This document shows, piece after piece, positions 14,155 to 15,360 of a DNA stretch of 15,360 bases. Under the pieces are notes generated by a model, which was given only the letters and a program-made list of their open reading frames with translations, searched no databases and was not told the origin of the DNA. The position numbers and the translations under genes are program-made. Within the stretch, counting starts at the first letter, position 1. Each line of letters starts with the position of its first letter. The stretch spans positions 1 through 15,360 of the forward strand of contig JALOSD010000022.1 in assembly GCA_025458585.1 (NCBI GenBank), read 5' to 3'. The DNA comes from Burkholderiaceae bacterium (GTDB lineage: Bacteria > Pseudomonadota > Gammaproteobacteria > Burkholderiales > Burkholderiaceae_C).

Positions 14155-15204
14155 TCAGGCGTCGCCGAGCGACACGCCGATCTGGCGCGCGCAGGTCAGC
14201 AGCGGGTGGTCCCCCGGCACGCGCCGGTTGCGCCCGGCGACGTCGGCGAGCGGCACGCTGCCGAGCTCGCCGCCGGCGAGCGTCACCATGCGACCGAACT
14301 CGCCGCGCTGCACGAGGTGCGCCGCCTCGTTGCCGAAACGCGTCGCGAGCACGCGGTCGAACGGCGTCGGCGCGCCGCCACGTTGCACGTGGCCAAGCAC
14401 GGTCGCGCGCACTTCGCTCTTCAGGTGCGGCTGCAGCTGTGCGCGCAGTGCGTGCGCGACGCCGCCCAGGCGCAGCGGGTCGGGACTGTCCTCGAGCCGC
14501 CCGGCGACCGTCATCTCGCCGCCGCGCGGCTTCGCGCCTTCGGCAATGCAGATCACGGTGAAGTGCTGGCGCTGCTCGCGATCGCGGCAGACCGCGGCGA
14601 CGGCGTCGACGTCGTAGTCGACCTCGGGCAGAAGGATGATGTCGGCAGCGCCCGCGATGCCGGCCTCGAGCGCGATCCAGCCGGCGTAGCGCCCCATCGT
14701 CTCGACGATCATCACGCGGCCGTGGCTCTGGCCGGTGGTCTGCACGCGCTCGAGCGCCTCGGTGACGATCGCCACCGCGGTGTCGAAGCCGAAGCTGCGG
14801 TCGCAGGCCTCGATGTCGTTGTCGATCGTCTTGGGCACGCCGACAATCTTCAGGCCGTGCTCCTCGAGCCCGCCCGAGATCGCCATCGTGCCGTCGCCGC
14901 CGATCGCGACGACGCCGTCGAGCTGCCACGTGCGCGCGTGGCGCAGCGCCGCCTCGAGGCTCGCAGCCGAACCGAGCGGGTTGGCACGGTTGCTCGTGCC
15001 GAGGATCGTGCCGCCGGTGGCGAGGATGCCGCTGACGGCGCGCCAGTCGAGCGCCCGCATGCGGCCGTCGATCAGACCCTGGAAGCCGTCCTCGATGCCG
15101 ATCACCTCGGCGTTGCAGGTGCCGATCAGCGACTTCGTGACGGCGCGGATCACCGCGTTCAGCCCCGGGCAGTCGCCGCCGCCCGTCAGCACCCCGATGC
15201 GCAT
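14155..15204 (-). CDS. 6-phosphofructokinase, mixed ATP/PPi-type signature
   Basis: It phosphorylates fructose 6-phosphate to the 1,6-bisphosphate. The 349-aa protein opens with MRIGVLTGGGDCPGLNAVIR. IGGDGTM (101-107) is the phosphoryl-donor loop, PKTIDND (124-130) holds the catalytic Asp128, METMGR reads here as VETMGRYAGW (168-176), and PRGG lies in the substrate region. By E. coli PfkA numbering, Gly at position 104 (here Gly105) favours ATP, while Lys at position 124 (here Lys125) is typical of PPi-type enzymes. The combination marks the lineage of long bacterial PFKs in which donor choice must be measured. The start at 15204 is fixed by AGGAGG five bases upstream; an upstream ATG at 15264 lacks homology and a ribosome site. 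The gene is convergent to hemL. Confidence 0.93.
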   Translation of the reverse strand: MRIGVLTGGGDCPGLNAVIRAVTKSLIGTCNAEVIGIEDGFQGLIDGRMRALDWRAVSGILATGGTILGTSNRANPLGSAASLEAALRHARTWQLDGVVAIGGDGTMAISGGLEEHGLKIVGVPKTIDNDIEACDRSFGFDTAVAIVTEALERVQTTGQSHGRVMIVETMGRYAGWIALEAGIAGAADIILLPEVDYDVDAVAAVCRDREQRQHFTVICIAEGAKPRGGEMTVAGRLEDSPDPLRLGGVAHALRAQLQPHLKSEVRATVLGHVQRGGAPTPFDRVLATRFGNEAAHLVQRGEFGRMVTLAGGELGSVPLADVAGRNRRVPGDHPLLTCARQIGVSLGDA

Positions 15205-15237
15205 CGTCGCCTCCTGTCGCTCGAGCCTTTGTCCCGC

Positions 15238-15243
15238 AGTGTA
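15238..15243 (-). promoter_or_regulatory. Candidate -10 box for the phosphofructokinase gene
   Basis: On the minus strand this reads TACACT, 34 bases upstream of the pfk ATG, in one of the few spots that is not GC-saturated. A GGGGC-gacg-GCCCC hairpin (15245-15258) lies just upstream, between the box and the stop of the preceding gene. The -35 region is poor (a GTGAGC at sub-optimal spacing). Confidence 0.35.
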
Positions 15244-15271
15244 GGGGGCGACGGCCCCGCTCACACCCCGC

Positions 15272-15360
15272 TCACGCTGGCGACGAGCGCAGGCCGTAGG
15301 CCCGGCCGCCGATCCAGACGTACTCGGCGCGAAGCACGGCGTCGCCCTTCTCGCCGGTGA
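15272..15360 (-). CDS. Unidentified protein, C-terminal end only (cut by the window edge)
   Basis: The last 28 codons and TGA stop of a minus-strand gene that begins outside the window. The visible residues include GDAVLRAEYVWIGG followed by RAYGLRSSPA and the stop. Third codon positions are almost all G or C, as in the genes around it, which supports real coding in this frame. The AEYVWIGG string recalls YD/RHS-type repeat proteins and also short beta-strand ends in other families, but 28 residues are too few to decide. It ends 67 bp before the pfk ATG on the same strand, so read-through into pfk is possible. Confidence 0.5.
   Translation of the reverse strand, partial: TGEKGDAVLRAEYVWIGGRAYGLRSSPA

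Noticed and set aside
12602..14929. Open frame of 775 codons on the minus strand across hemL and pfk
   Set aside because: It spans two convergent real genes with full motif sets and yields Arg-rich low-complexity protein.
15205..15264. Earlier start for phosphofructokinase at 15264
   Set aside because: MRIGVLTGGGDCPG is the family N-terminus and has AGGAGG just upstream at 15204; the longer start has neither.
12934..15360. Open frame of 808 codons on the plus strand running to the right edge
   Set aside because: Out of frame with hemL and antisense to pfk; no recognisable motif.
1..15360. CRISPR array, IS element, prophage, tRNA or rRNA
   Set aside because: No direct repeats with regular spacing, no transposase or integrase motifs, and no tRNA or rRNA landmarks were seen.

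Overview
The window is a very GC-rich stretch (visibly above 70% G+C, codons ending almost always in G or C) that looks chromosomal and betaproteobacterial, most likely from the order Burkholderiales. The reason is the gene order: rubredoxin, then pilG, pilH, pilI, an MCP gene and a chpA/pilL-type hub kinase on one strand, divergent from a ThiD-like kinase and hemL. No IS element, prophage, CRISPR array, rRNA or tRNA was found.

Left end (1-2120), minus strand: a TetR/CecR-type regulator whose reading frame has lost its expected stop, and behind it an outer-membrane efflux lipoprotein (NodT/OprM type) that starts inside the regulator's 3' end. The two frames meet at a (CG)5 dinucleotide run. 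A perfect 16-bp palindrome 11 bp upstream of the regulator is its probable operator. The pump and adaptor genes that normally accompany these two are not in the window.

Centre (2172-11705), minus strand: a type IV pilus chemotaxis-like (Pil-Chp) cluster transcribed in the order rubredoxin, pilG, pilH, pilI, MCP, hub kinase. The hub (2055 aa) has a degenerate N-terminal Hpt-like region, three recognisable Hpt modules, a CheA-type kinase core, a CheW domain and a C-terminal receiver. PilG and PilH are its stand-alone receiver partners, PilI couples it to the receptor, and together they would control twitching motility or surface sensing. Three things are odd. The MCP has almost no periplasmic domain. 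No methyltransferase or methylesterase is present. The disordered linkers of the hub carry eight copies of a short hydrophobic-acidic motif. The rubredoxin (57 aa, GTG start) shows the full two-CxxC iron site.

Right part (11706-14092), plus strand: a face-to-face pair of TACAAT boxes separates the two transcription units. It is followed by a structured leader, a ribokinase-fold kinase of the ThiD family with a non-ThiD catalytic motif (GAGD instead of GTGC), and hemL one nucleotide later. Convergent to hemL lies a phosphofructokinase (14155-15204, minus) with a mixed ATP/PPi signature. The last 89 bases hold the C-terminal end of an unidentified minus-strand gene.

No stretch longer than 300 bases is without a gene. 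The largest gaps are 11347-11531 (hairpins between rubredoxin and pilG) and 11706-11850 (divergent promoter and leader). I see no wholly new system. The best candidates for new biology are the hub linker motifs, the sensor-less receptor, the divergent kinase coupled to hemL, and the regulator/efflux junction.
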